Shown: piece by piece, positions 46,686 through 58,228 of the stretch
Layout: each line of letters opens with the position of its first letter
Position numbering within the stretch: the first letter of the stretch is position 1
Assembly (NCBI RefSeq): GCF_947491795.1
Contig: NZ_CANLKW010000002.1
Span: forward strand, 360,001 to 424,000
DNA from: an uncultured Roseobacter sp.
GTDB lineage: Bacteria; Pseudomonadota; Alphaproteobacteria; Rhodobacterales; Rhodobacteraceae
DNA length: 64,000 nucleotides
Reading direction: 5' to 3'
Position numbers and translations under genes: made by a program
The notes under the pieces: model-generated
The model's database searches: none
What the model saw: the letters and a program-made list of their open reading frames with translations, nothing else
What the model was told of the DNA's origin: nothing

Positions 46686-47651
46686 TTGACTGCTCCTGAC
46701 TGCCCTGAGAACACCCGCACCGAATGGCCCACACTTGGTGTTGCGGCGATATGCTATGCCGGTTTTGCGCTGACCACCATGTATTCACAGGCTTTGGGCC
46801 CTGCTCTGTCCGGTGTTCTGCTGGTGCTGGTTCTGACGCTTTATTCCTCGCTCAGTCACGAGGTACTGCATGGCCATCCCTTTCGGGATGCACGGCTGAA
46901 TACGGCGCTGGTTTTCCCCGCACTTGGCCTTTTTATACCCTATCTGCGGTTCCGCGACACGCATCTGGCGCACCATCACGACCCCAATCTGACAGACCCT
47001 TATGACGACCCGGAGACCAACTTTGTGGACCCTGTCGTCTGGGCGGAATGGACGCCGCTGCGGCAGGCGGTGTACCGGGCGAACAACACACTGCTGGGCC
47101 GGATGCTGATTGGTCCTGCCATCAGCACGGGCGCGTTTTATCTGGCGGATCTGCGCGCTGCGCTGCGCGGTGACCGCGCTGTTCTGCGGGCCTGGCTCTT
47201 TCATCTCGGCGGCCTGGTGCCGGTTGGCCTGTGGTGGGTGCTGGTGGCGGACATGGCGCTGTGGGTCTATGTGGCAGCGGCCTGGGCCAGCCTGTCAGTG
47301 CTGAAAATACGCACCTTTCTGGAGCACCGTGCCCATGAACGCGCCCGTTGCCGCAGCGTGATCATCGAGGACAGGGGCGTTCTGGCTTTTCTCTTTCTCA
47401 ACAACAACCTGCATGCGGTGCACCATGCCTGTCCGCAGCTGGCCTGGTACCGCCTGGGCGGGTTTTATCGCGCGCGCCGCGCCGCTTTTCTGGAACGGAA
47501 CGGCGGTTATGCCTACCGGTCTTACTGGCAGATTGCCCGGCTTTTTCTGTTCCGGAGCAAGGATCCGGTGCCGCATGTTCTGTGGCATCAGGGCAACCGG
47601 ACTGCACCCGGTCCGACCCTGCGCGACGGCCGGCAAAGCGCCCGGGGATAA
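46686..47651 (+). CDS. Fatty acid desaturase family membrane protein
   Basis: The 321-residue membrane protein has the three histidine clusters of membrane di-iron desaturases/hydroxylases: SHEVLHGH (about 57-64), HLAHHHD (about 93-99) and NLHAVHH (about 237-243). About four helices surround them. Substrate (fatty acid, carotenoid or lipid) is not determined by sequence. The TTG at 46686 is the only start upstream of the first helix; no strong ribosome site is visible. It diverges from the XRE regulator. Confidence 0.82.
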   Translation: MTAPDCPENTRTEWPTLGVAAICYAGFALTTMYSQALGPALSGVLLVLVLTLYSSLSHEVLHGHPFRDARLNTALVFPALGLFIPYLRFRDTHLAHHHDPNLTDPYDDPETNFVDPVVWAEWTPLRQAVYRANNTLLGRMLIGPAISTGAFYLADLRAALRGDRAVLRAWLFHLGGLVPVGLWWVLVADMALWVYVAAAWASLSVLKIRTFLEHRAHERARCRSVIIEDRGVLAFLFLNNNLHAVHHACPQLAWYRLGGFYRARRAAFLERNGGYAYRSYWQIARLFLFRSKDPVPHVLWHQGNRTAPGPTLRDGRQSARG

Positions 47652-47719
47652 GCGTTTGAAACCTGACGCTGGCGGTGCCATCCTGCGCGGGACAAAATCA
47701 GCGGCAGGAGGCACCCCCC

Positions 47720-48523
47720 GTGTCCGAAATCGACAGTCCCGTTCTTCTTTCCATTGCGGATGGCATCGCCACCGTCACGATAAATAACACGCGGGCCATG
47801 AACGCCCTGTCGGAAGAGGTCCTGGCGGCACTGCAGGAAACCTGGGACGGGCTGGCGCAGAACGCAGCGGTCAAGGCTGTGATCCTGCGCGGATCGGGCA
47901 ACCATTTCTGTGCCGGTCACAACCTCAAGGAAATGACCCTGCGGCGGCAGGATGCGGATGGCGGTCAGGCCTATTTCAACGATCTGTTTGCGCGCTGTTC
48001 ACGGATGATGCTGTCGATCGTGAAGCTGCCACAACCCGTCATTGCCGAAGTGCAGGGGATTGCCACAGCGGCGGGATGCCAGCTGGTGGCCACCTGTGAT
48101 CTGGCGGTCGCGGCAGAGGATGCGCGCTTTGCCACGTCGGGCGTGAACATCGGATTGTTCTGCTCGACGCCGATGGTGGCCCTGTCGCGCAATGTGACCC
48201 GCAAACAGGCGATGGAGATGCTGTTGCTGGGGGATTTCATTCCGGCGGCGCGCGCGGCGGACATGGGTCTGATCAACCGGGTTGTTCCGGCCGATGATCT
48301 GGGCACCGCCGCCCGGGCCATGGCAGAACAGATTGTCAGCAAAGCACCAGTCGCGGTGCGCACGGGTAAACGCGCCTTTTACGCTCAGGCGGAAATGACG
48401 CTGGAAGAGGCCTATGACTATGCAGGCCGGACGATGGCAGAGAACATGATGGCACGCGATACGCGCGCGGGCATCGATGCCTTTATCGCCAAGGAACCCA
48501 TGCCCGAATGGCAGGGCGACTGA
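47720..48523 (+). CDS. Enoyl-CoA hydratase-related protein (ECHDC3-like)
   Basis: The GTG at 47720 has AGGAGG 8 bases upstream and gives 267 residues. The crotonase fold is clear (NHFCAGHNLKEM; VQGIATAAGCQLVATCDLAV; NIGLFCSTPMVALSR), but the two glutamates of active hydratases are missing (Gln in GCQLV, and no Glu before NIGLF). This is the pattern of the ECHDC3-type subgroup, so a hydratase label is doubtful. It starts 68 bp after the desaturase gene and may be cotranscribed. Confidence 0.8.
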   Translation: MSEIDSPVLLSIADGIATVTINNTRAMNALSEEVLAALQETWDGLAQNAAVKAVILRGSGNHFCAGHNLKEMTLRRQDADGGQAYFNDLFARCSRMMLSIVKLPQPVIAEVQGIATAAGCQLVATCDLAVAAEDARFATSGVNIGLFCSTPMVALSRNVTRKQAMEMLLLGDFIPAARAADMGLINRVVPADDLGTAARAMAEQIVSKAPVAVRTGKRAFYAQAEMTLEEAYDYAGRTMAENMMARDTRAGIDAFIAKEPMPEWQGD

Positions 48524-48525
48524 GC

Positions 48526-49578
48526 TCAGAGTATCCGGGCGGCGGCCTGTTCTGCCGCCTCCAGGGCGCCTTCGAGAAAGCCACCGAAATCCTCGCCCAT
48601 CTCGGATGAGGCAAAGATCATGCGACCATCCCAGACGTCCCGCAGTTCATGCGGGGTGCCATAGGCCGGATGCTGTGCCGGCGGAATGTGATCTGCCGCA
48701 GTCGCCACATGAGGGTTCTGCGCCCAGTCTTCCATATGCAGTGTCACGCCCTTTGCCATTTGCGGGCCAAAGAGCGCGACCAGTTGTTCTTGCGCCAGAT
48801 GAAGAATCTCTGCCTGGTGTTCGGCGCGCGCTGCAGCCGGGACACCGACAAAGCCAAAAAGGGCAAAACCACTGCCATCTGCGGGCGAGGCATCATGGAT
48901 TTCGACCATCGGCCCGCGCTGGCTGATCGCATCACCCGAGAGACCCGCTTCGCGCCACCAGGCGCGTTCGCAGACCGCGACGATTTTTGCATGACCGGCC
49001 ATCCACGTGGGCACGGCTGCCATTGTCCTTTGCATAGGCTCCGGCAGGGCGGGGGCAAAGATGATGTCCTGCGCTGCGATCCGGGGTGGCAGGGCCATCA
49101 CCACCCGCTGTGCGGTGATCTGTTTGTCTGCTGTGTCTGCGACAATTCCCTGCGCCGCGCGCGCCAGGTGCAGGACAGGGCAACCCTTCAGGATGCGTGC
49201 CTCCGGGAGCGCCTCTGTCAGGCCATCCGTCAGGCCCTGCATCCCGCCTGAAAGACGTAAAGAGCCCTGCATAGAGCCTGCACCAAACCCCTTTTGCACC
49301 TGGCCCCCCGACCGCTGGAAAAGGCCGGTGCCGGTGCTGTATTGCGCAAACACATCGAGGCCAAGGCGTGCGGCAAGGGCTGCGGAACGCGGTTGTCCGG
49401 GCCAGATCCAGGCGGGCCCAAGATCAACAGGCACGCCGCCAAAACGCCTGGTTCTTATACGTCCCCCTGTGTGTGCTGCCCGTTCCACCAAAAGCCAGTC
49501 ATGGCCCGCGCGTTCCAGCCTGTCCGCCAGGCTCAGCCCGGCGAGACCGCCGCCCACAATGAGAGTTTCCGTCTGCAT
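48526..49578 (-). CDS. FAD-dependent amine oxidase family protein
   Basis: The 350-residue flavoprotein has the N-terminal dinucleotide-binding LIVGGGLAGLSLADRLERAG with the Glu that binds the ribose (LVERAAHTGGRIRT). The following GGRIRTRRFGG and the C-terminal MIFASSEMGEDFGGFLEGALEAAEQAA are typical of flavin-containing monoamine-oxidase-like proteins. It is shorter than classical MAO (about 450), so it belongs to a reduced subgroup of unknown substrate. It lies tail-to-tail with the ECHDC3-like gene, 2 bp apart. Confidence 0.8.
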   Translation of the reverse strand: MQTETLIVGGGLAGLSLADRLERAGHDWLLVERAAHTGGRIRTRRFGGVPVDLGPAWIWPGQPRSAALAARLGLDVFAQYSTGTGLFQRSGGQVQKGFGAGSMQGSLRLSGGMQGLTDGLTEALPEARILKGCPVLHLARAAQGIVADTADKQITAQRVVMALPPRIAAQDIIFAPALPEPMQRTMAAVPTWMAGHAKIVAVCERAWWREAGLSGDAISQRGPMVEIHDASPADGSGFALFGFVGVPAAARAEHQAEILHLAQEQLVALFGPQMAKGVTLHMEDWAQNPHVATAADHIPPAQHPAYGTPHELRDVWDGRMIFASSEMGEDFGGFLEGALEAAEQAAARIL

Positions 49579-49629
49579 GACGCCCTCTTTACAGGACGTG
49601 CGGGCAGTGTCACGCGGCCTGCGCTGGGA

Positions 49630-50706
49630 TCAGCCCACTTTGTACCCCCAGAATGCGGTGTTGCCTGCCAGGAAATATCCGTCCTGCGCGCTGATACGCC
49701 CCTGCAGCTCGACCGTGTCGCCCGCGTTCAGCAGGGCCATGCCCTGGATGTTGAGATTTGTCCGCTCCGAGATATGCGGCCCGGTGATTTCGCCCCGCGA
49801 GCCGCTGATCTCTTCCGTTCCGTTGCGGATCAGGCGTCCGGCGATACCGACCAGCGTGCTGGTGTTTTCACGGAATGTCAGGCCGCCGCCAAAGACATAC
49901 GTCCCGTCCACCGGCGCGGTAAAGGCGCTGGTGCCTGCGTCAAAGGTATTCTGGTCGTTGAACTCTGTTGTATTGATCGCCACGGTGATCCAGCTGTTTG
50001 CGGCACAGTAGTTGTCGAAACTGGTGGTACCCTTGAAGCGCGGTAGGTTGGGCTGGTCGACGATGCCGGAGCCCGTGTCGATGCTCAGCCCGTCAAAAAA
50101 ACCCGCGCCATCAGGCGAGGTGGACAGGCGAAGACGGTCGCTGCCAAAAAGGCCAAACAGCCCGCGCGTCTGAAAGTTCTGCTGGAATACGAAACCGAGG
50201 TCATCCGTGGAATTCTCCTTGTTCAGGGTCGAGACACAGCTGCCCGTACCGCCATCCGCCTGATAAAGCGCGGTCCAGAGTGCTGCGTTGAGTTTGGCCG
50301 AAAACGGGGCTGTGGGCAGGGATGTCATGCCAAGGCCAAAGCTTTCGATGTCCTGCAGCTCGTCGCTGTCCAGATCGATCCAGTCGGCACCGTCGTGCAC
50401 GATCAGGGTTTCGCGGGCCGATACCCAGGCGCTCCATCCGGCGCGCGGCACGAAAAACCGCCAGGCGCTGTTCTCAAAAAGCGCGACTTCACCGGCGCGG
50501 CCCGACCAGTCGCCGGTGGCCGCATCGCCCACGATATAGCGCGCGCCGTCCGACGGAGTTCCGGGGGGCGTCGTCTGATCGTCAGAGATCACAGCAAGCT
50601 GGGTGACCACATCCAGAATACGCAGCGCTTCGTTGTGCGTCACATGCTTCTGAGCCTGGTTGGGAAGAATAAAGGGGAGCGAGAGACTGCTGGAAGTGTC
50701 GGCCAT
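49630..50706 (-). CDS. DUF2793 protein with a C-terminal C1q/TNF-like domain (phage/GTA spike-like)
   Basis: The ATG at 50706 (GGGAAA upstream) gives 358 residues. The N-terminal half is DUF2793 (LPFILPNQAQKHVTHNEALR at about residue 10, the family signature). From about residue 215 the C-terminal part looks like a C1q/TNF-like jelly roll (WITVAINTTEFNDQNTFD, then FTAPVDGTYVFGGGLTF, ending FLAGNTAFWGYKVG). DUF2793 proteins occur in phages, and to my recollection among head-spike proteins of Rhodobacter gene transfer agents. No other phage gene is nearby, so it is a stand-alone gene. A perfect CtrA box is 81-95 bp upstream. Confidence 0.72.
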   Translation of the reverse strand: MADTSSSLSLPFILPNQAQKHVTHNEALRILDVVTQLAVISDDQTTPPGTPSDGARYIVGDAATGDWSGRAGEVALFENSAWRFFVPRAGWSAWVSARETLIVHDGADWIDLDSDELQDIESFGLGMTSLPTAPFSAKLNAALWTALYQADGGTGSCVSTLNKENSTDDLGFVFQQNFQTRGLFGLFGSDRLRLSTSPDGAGFFDGLSIDTGSGIVDQPNLPRFKGTTSFDNYCAANSWITVAINTTEFNDQNTFDAGTSAFTAPVDGTYVFGGGLTFRENTSTLVGIAGRLIRNGTEEISGSRGEITGPHISERTNLNIQGMALLNAGDTVELQGRISAQDGYFLAGNTAFWGYKVG

Positions 50707-50786
50707 TGAATTTCCCATGCATGAGGATTGATCCGCCCAAACTGGGGCAAAACGGTTTCGCATGTGCCAGGCAGGCGCGCCGTCGC

Positions 50787-50801
50787 TTAACCGGTCGTTA
50801 A
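50787..50801 (-). promoter_or_regulatory. CtrA binding box upstream of the DUF2793 gene
   Basis: TTAA at 50787-50790 and 50798-50801 are separated by seven bases and followed by C: a full TTAA-N7-TTAAC site in the gap between the DUF2793 gene (start 50706, minus) and the GST gene (start 50939, plus). It is closer to the former. Confidence 0.65.
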
Positions 50802-50938
50802 CCCGGCCCGCACTGTTCATCGAAAATCCACACGACGTTCATAGTAATTCCATAAACCGGAACATTATCTCCGCTATCAGTTTCTATTATCTGTCGTGTT
50901 GCAGGAATTTCCCTCGCTCGCAGACAAAGGATGACACA

Positions 50939-51571
50939 ATGTCCGACACCGTTCGAATTCACAGCTTTCCGCTCTCTGGCCATGCGCATCGCGTGGTGCT
51001 CTTTGCGGCCCTGGCAGGTATCCCTCACGAGATCATCAATGTCGATCTTGCGAATGGTGCCCAGAAATCAGAAGCCTTTCTGGCACTGAATCCGATGGGC
51101 CAGGTCCCGGTCATTGAAGATGGCGGGAATGTCATCAGCGACAGCAATGCTATTCTGGTCTACCTCGCGCGCCGATACGCCAAAGACTGGCTGCCAACCG
51201 ACCCCCAGGCCGAGGCAGAGGTGCAAAAATTCCTGACGCTTGCAGCAGGTGAGCTGGCTTTTGGACCGGCAGCGGCACGGCTGATCAATGTGTTCAACGC
51301 ACCGCTGAACCGTGAGTTCTGTCAGACTGTTGCAGCACGCGTCCTGGGCAAACTGGAAGCGCATCTTGAGGGTCGCAGCTGGCTGGTGAGCGAGCGCCCG
51401 ACAATCGCGGATGTCGCCATCTACAGCTATACAGCCCACGCGCCCGAGGGCGACGTGTCGCTTGAACCTTATCCAAATGTGCGCCGGCTGCTGGCTGGTA
51501 TCGAGAGGCTGGATGGCTTTGTGCCGATGCCCGTGACGCCTGTGGGGCTGGCAGCTGCCGGCGCCGACTGA
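50939..51571 (+). CDS. Glutathione S-transferase family protein
   Basis: The ATG at 50939 is preceded by AAAGG and gives 210 residues. The N-terminal thioredoxin-like domain has HSFPLSGHAHRVVLFAALAG and the glutathione-contacting NPMGQVPVIEDGGNVISDSNAILVYLA (cis-Pro before VI). The C-terminal all-helical domain has the conserved ERPTIADVAIYSY Asp. Substrate unknown. A pyridoxamine-oxidase-fold gene follows 66 bp later on the same strand. Confidence 0.9.
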   Translation: MSDTVRIHSFPLSGHAHRVVLFAALAGIPHEIINVDLANGAQKSEAFLALNPMGQVPVIEDGGNVISDSNAILVYLARRYAKDWLPTDPQAEAEVQKFLTLAAGELAFGPAAARLINVFNAPLNREFCQTVAARVLGKLEAHLEGRSWLVSERPTIADVAIYSYTAHAPEGDVSLEPYPNVRRLLAGIERLDGFVPMPVTPVGLAAAGAD

Positions 51572-51637
51572 CCGCCGTTCCTGTCTGCACACGCCGTTCG
51601 GACGGGCCCTTTTCCCATAACTCAAACGAGGTCCATC

Positions 51638-52630
51638 ATGAAAAACAATGATCAAATCGGTCTGTCACCCTTTCATGCCGGTGAACTCGCAGCTCAGGAC
51701 CGCGCGGGCAAACGCGATCGTATGGCAGTCATCGGTCGCAGGGCCATCCGGCCTTTTATGCCCGATCAGCACCGGACATTTTTTGAGCAGTTGCCCTTTG
51801 TCGTGATGGGCAGCGTGGATGAAAAAGGCCAGCCCTGGGCCTCTGTCGTCAGCGGTGGAACGGGATTTATCCGGTCTCCTGACGACAGACATCTGGGCAT
51901 CATGGCAAAGCCCCATTCAGGTGATCCTCTGGCGGGTGCGCTGCGGCTTGATGCGCCGGTCGGGGTGCTGGGCATTGAACCATCCACTCGGCGTCGTAAC
52001 CGCATGAACGCGCATGTGACCGAGATGGACGCAGGCTGGTTCACACTGCGGGTGGACCAGTCTTTTGGAAACTGCCCGCAATACATTCAGACCCGCGACT
52101 TACGGTTTGTCCGCCCGGTGGATGAGACCGCTGAAACAACAGGGTCTGTTCTGGTCACCGACCTGGATGATCAGATGCGCTCGTTTATCCGCAGCGCGGA
52201 CACACTCTTTGTCGCCAGTGCCGTCAGGCAGGCGGCAAATCCGGCGGCGCGCGGTGTGGATGTTTCGCACCGCGGTGGCCTGCCCGGGTTTGTAAAGGCA
52301 GAGGGCAACACGATCACCGTGCCTGACTATGCGGGCAACAACTTCTTTAACACCATCGGCAATTTCGTGGTGAACCCGCGGGCGGGTCTGCTGTTTCCCG
52401 ATTTTGAAACCGGAGACGTACTGCAGCTGACTGGTACGGTTGAACTGCTCTGGAGCGATGATCCGGAAATTGCGCGTCTGGAAAACGTGGACCGGGCCTG
52501 GCGCTTCACGCTGGATCACGGGGTGCGCACGACGGATGCGCTGCCGTTTCGTGCGAATTTCGGAGAGTACTCGCCCCAAAGCCTCGGTGCAGACACCTGG
52601 GAGGCGGCCGCGCGCCGCAAGCTGTGTTAA
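51638..52630 (+). CDS. Pyridoxamine 5'-phosphate oxidase-fold flavin protein
   Basis: The 330-residue protein contains a split-barrel flavin-binding fold: FFEQLPFVVMGSVDEKGQPW (about residue 48) and a second copy of the core near SFIRSADTLFVASAV, with FVVNPRAGLLFPDFETGDVLQ. It belongs to the family of PNPOx-fold proteins often found next to glutathione transferases or ferredoxin domains; no ferredoxin domain is attached here. Reaction unknown. It ends 39 bp before the convergent gyrB stop. Confidence 0.82.
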   Translation: MKNNDQIGLSPFHAGELAAQDRAGKRDRMAVIGRRAIRPFMPDQHRTFFEQLPFVVMGSVDEKGQPWASVVSGGTGFIRSPDDRHLGIMAKPHSGDPLAGALRLDAPVGVLGIEPSTRRRNRMNAHVTEMDAGWFTLRVDQSFGNCPQYIQTRDLRFVRPVDETAETTGSVLVTDLDDQMRSFIRSADTLFVASAVRQAANPAARGVDVSHRGGLPGFVKAEGNTITVPDYAGNNFFNTIGNFVVNPRAGLLFPDFETGDVLQLTGTVELLWSDDPEIARLENVDRAWRFTLDHGVRTTDALPFRANFGEYSPQSLGADTWEAAARRKLC

Positions 52631-52669
52631 CGCGCAACAAAAGCTCCAGGTGCAGCAGCCGCTTAATGA

Positions 52670-55162
<2,493 letters not shown>

Positions 55163-55164
<2 letters not shown>

Positions 55165-55783
55165 AGAGCAAGGGGATGAGCACACCGACCAGAATGAGTG
55201 CCGCGCCAGACAGAATGTTGATCCGCTGCAGCGTCTCCGGGCGTGTGATCACGCCATGGATTTTGCCGACACATGCCGCCAGGATCAGGTTCCCGACCAG
55301 TGGCACAACGACGGACATCCCGATGATGGCGGCAACATCCACCCAGGTAATCCCGCGCAGATCAAAGAACCCGGGCAGCACGCCCATGTAGAACAGAACG
55401 GCCTTTGGATTGCCCAGAATGGCGATGATCCCGGCTATGAAACCGGCCCACAGCCCAGGCCGTGTCAGCCTGCTGTCTGTGCTGATTTTCTGGCCCGCAT
55501 GACGGATCAGGAGCAACCCCATGATGATAAACACACCGCAGGCCACCCACCGCAGAACGGCCATAAACACATCGAATACCGACAGGATCCAAGAGATCCC
55601 CAGAACCGCGACCAGGGACCACAGAATGTCACCGATGGCAACGCCCAGGGCCAGCGGCCAGGCGGCTGCAAAACCACCCGACAGCGCCCGCGCCATCAAC
55701 GCCAGCCAGACCGGCCCAGGCGTCAGGAACAGAATGATCAGCGCGCCCGCATAGAGCATCAGATCGGTGGCAGAAATCGTCAT
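55163..55783 (-). CDS. LysE family translocator
   Basis: The 206-residue protein has the LysE/RhtB topology: about six helices with the signature LILFLTPGPVWLALMARALSGG near the N-terminus and the later AGIIAILGNPKAVLFYMG block, including the conserved Asn-Pro-Lys. The family exports amino acids or similar small molecules; the substrate is unknown. It is inserted between recF and gyrB, with its ATG overlapping the recF stop by 4 bp, so it is cotranscribed with the replication genes. Confidence 0.88.
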
Positions 55784-56880
55784 GCCAGACAGGTCTCAGA
55801 GGCGCCATTCGCCTCTGTCACTTCAAAATACTGCGCGCGCGCGCCCATCGCGTCAAAAAGCGACTTTTCCGTCCCGGTCATCCAGGCCTGCGCGCCCAGG
55901 GCTGCAATCTCATCATAAAGAGCCGCGCGCCGTTCCGGATCAAGATGCGCCGCCACTTCGTCCAGCAGCAGCAGAGGTGGCGCGCCGAAATCCCGCGCCA
56001 GGGCACGGGCATTTGCCAGGATCAGAGAGACCAGCAGCGCTTTTTGCTCCCCGGTGGAACACTCCCGCGCCAGGGTTTCTTTGGCCGCAAAGGTGCCCAG
56101 AATATCGGCGCGGTGCGGTCCGATCAGCGTCCGCCCGGCGGCCAGATCCTGTGCCCGGCTGTCCGCCAGCGCCAAACGCAGATCCTCCTGGGTTACAGGC
56201 ATGCCTCCTTCGCCCTGCACCAGTTCCAGATCGGCGCGGGGAAAGGCGGTTTCCGCGTCTTCCTGCGCCTCTGCCAGCTGTTGCAGGGCAGCCCGGCGGT
56301 TTGCATCAATGACGACACCCGCCCCGGCCATTCTGGCCTCCAGCGCGTTGTACCAGGAGGCATCGCGTACCATGTCTTTGAGAAGCCGGTTGCGCTCCCG
56401 CATCGCCTTGTCCCAGATCAGCGACATCTCGGCATGGCCGGGCTCAAAACTCAGCGTCATCCGATCAAGAAACCGGCGCCGCCCCTCAGAGCCCTCGATC
56501 CACAACCGGTCCATGGACGGAACCAGCCACAGCACCCGTGCAATCCGCCCCAGCGCCGTCTGAGCTGCTGGTTTTCCGTCTATGCGTACCTGGCGCGCCG
56601 CGCCCTCTTCTGACCAGATTTCGATTTCGTGCAGCTGATGCATCGATTGCAGGGTACCGGACAGTTTCCATCCCAGGGCCTCGGGCCGGCGCGCCATTTC
56701 CTGGGCACTGGACCGGCGCAGCCCGCGCCCGGGTGAAAACAGTGATACAGCTTCCAGAATGTTGGTCTTGCCTGCTCCATTTGGCCCGAAAAGGGCCACG
56801 GGCCGCCCATCTGGCACCAGGCGCGCCAGCTTGTGAGAGCGGAAATAGGACAGTGTCAGGGCCGGGAGGTACAGCGCCAT
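55780..56880 (-). CDS. recF: DNA replication and repair protein RecF
   Basis: RecF with RecOR loads RecA at single-strand gaps. The ATG at 56880 (GGGAG upstream) gives 366 residues: SMC-like Walker A LFGPNGAGKTNILEAVSLFSPG, the signature motif in CSTGEQKALLVSLILANA, and Walker B in PLLLLDEVAAHLDPERR. It lies 87 bp after dnaN, in the standard dnaA-dnaN-recF order. Confidence 0.95.
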   Translation of the reverse strand: MALYLPALTLSYFRSHKLARLVPDGRPVALFGPNGAGKTNILEAVSLFSPGRGLRRSSAQEMARRPEALGWKLSGTLQSMHQLHEIEIWSEEGAARQVRIDGKPAAQTALGRIARVLWLVPSMDRLWIEGSEGRRRFLDRMTLSFEPGHAEMSLIWDKAMRERNRLLKDMVRDASWYNALEARMAGAGVVIDANRRAALQQLAEAQEDAETAFPRADLELVQGEGGMPVTQEDLRLALADSRAQDLAAGRTLIGPHRADILGTFAAKETLARECSTGEQKALLVSLILANARALARDFGAPPLLLLDEVAAHLDPERRAALYDEIAALGAQAWMTGTEKSLFDAMGARAQYFEVTEANGASETCLA

Positions 56881-56967
56881 GGCTCCCACCTTCTTCTGGC
56901 TGAAAATATCCCCGTCCATGATCCGGCAGGCGATGCCTGCATCGCCGGGCGGGGAATGGGCGGAACC

Positions 56968-58086
56968 TTACACGCGCATCGGCATGACCACATAGACAGC
57001 CGTCTGGTCGTTGCCTTCGCGCATCAGCGTCGGATCACCCGAGGAGTTGAACAGGAACACTGCGTTCTCGCGATCCACCTGGCTGGCGATCTCCAGAAGG
57101 TATTTGGCGTTAAAGCCGATCTCCAGCCGCTCGTCGCCATAGGCCACGGCCAGCTCTTCCTCGGCGGCACCGGAATCGGGGGCATTCACCGACAAAACCA
57201 GGCGGTCTTCGTCCAGCTGAAGCTTTACAGCCCGCGAGCGTTCCGAACTGACGGTCGCCACACGGTCGACGGCTTTGGCGAAATCGGCGGCGTCCACTTC
57301 CAGTTTGCGGGTGTTTCCCTGCGGGATCACGCGGGTATAGTCGGGGAATGTCCCATCAATCACTTTCGAGGTCAGAGTGATATCCGGCGTGGCAAAGCGG
57401 ATTTTTGTCTCCGAGACAGAGACTGCGATCTTCATCTCGTCATCATCCAGCAGCTTGCGCAATTCGCCTACGGTTTTGCGCGGAACAATCACGCCGGGCA
57501 TCTCGGAGGCGCCATCAGGCAGATCCGCATCAATCCGTGCCAGGCGGTGGCCATCGGTGGCCACGCAGCGCAGCACCCGGCCGCCTTCTGCGTCCGAGAT
57601 ATGCATATACACGCCGTTCAGATAATAGCGTGTTTCCTCGGTCGAGATTGCGAATTTGGATTTGTCGAACAGGCGGCGCAGCACCGGAGCAGGGGCCGAA
57701 AAGTTCGACTCGTATTCCGAGGAGGCCATCACCGGGAAATCCTCTTTCGGCAGCGTGGCCAGAGAGAAGTTGGACCGTCCTGCCTCGACTGTCAGGCGGC
57801 CCGTGGCGCTGTCAGCGGACAGGGTGACCAGCGCGCCGTCGGGCAGTTTACGCACGATCTCATGCAGTGTTGTGGCAGAGACGGTGGTCGCACCGGCGCG
57901 TTCCACCTGTGCCGGCGCTTTGTCGACAACCTCGATATCGAGGTCAGTGGCGCGGAAGGTGACATCGCTGCCTTCAGCTTCGACCAGCACATTCGCGAGG
58001 ATCGGAATGGTGTTGCGACGCTCCACAACCGACTGTGCCTGAGACACGGCTTTGAGCAGAGCTGCGCGTTCGATACTGATCTTCAT
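56968..58086 (-). CDS. dnaN: DNA polymerase III beta subunit (sliding clamp)
   Basis: DnaN is the ring clamp that tethers the replicase. The 372-residue protein shows the three-domain beta-clamp pattern: the start MKISIERAALLKAVSQAQSVVERRNTIPIL, the domain-boundary blocks SEYESNFSAPAPVLRRLFD and VIPQGNTRKLEVDAADFAKAVDRVA, and the C-terminal end TAVYVVMPMRV, with the M-P-M-R terminus that forms the protein-binding cleft. It lies 142 bp after dnaA. Confidence 0.97.
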   Translation of the reverse strand: MKISIERAALLKAVSQAQSVVERRNTIPILANVLVEAEGSDVTFRATDLDIEVVDKAPAQVERAGATTVSATTLHEIVRKLPDGALVTLSADSATGRLTVEAGRSNFSLATLPKEDFPVMASSEYESNFSAPAPVLRRLFDKSKFAISTEETRYYLNGVYMHISDAEGGRVLRCVATDGHRLARIDADLPDGASEMPGVIVPRKTVGELRKLLDDDEMKIAVSVSETKIRFATPDITLTSKVIDGTFPDYTRVIPQGNTRKLEVDAADFAKAVDRVATVSSERSRAVKLQLDEDRLVLSVNAPDSGAAEEELAVAYGDERLEIGFNAKYLLEIASQVDRENAVFLFNSSGDPTLMREGNDQTAVYVVMPMRV

Positions 58087-58228
58087 GGTGCCACTTCCTA
58101 TCGACAGTCGGGACAGGCAAATTAACCTGTTTGACCGGCTTCACAAGACTTTTATCGAGTTGTCGTAGGATACGGGCAGGGCGTCAAGGCCCGGCGCGCC
58201 GCAGGGGGCACGCCAGGCCCTTGAAAAC

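Noticed and set aside
49630..50706. Prophage remnant
   Set aside because: Only one phage-like gene (DUF2793) is present, with no integrase, capsid, tail or attachment sites nearby, so a stand-alone gene is more likely.
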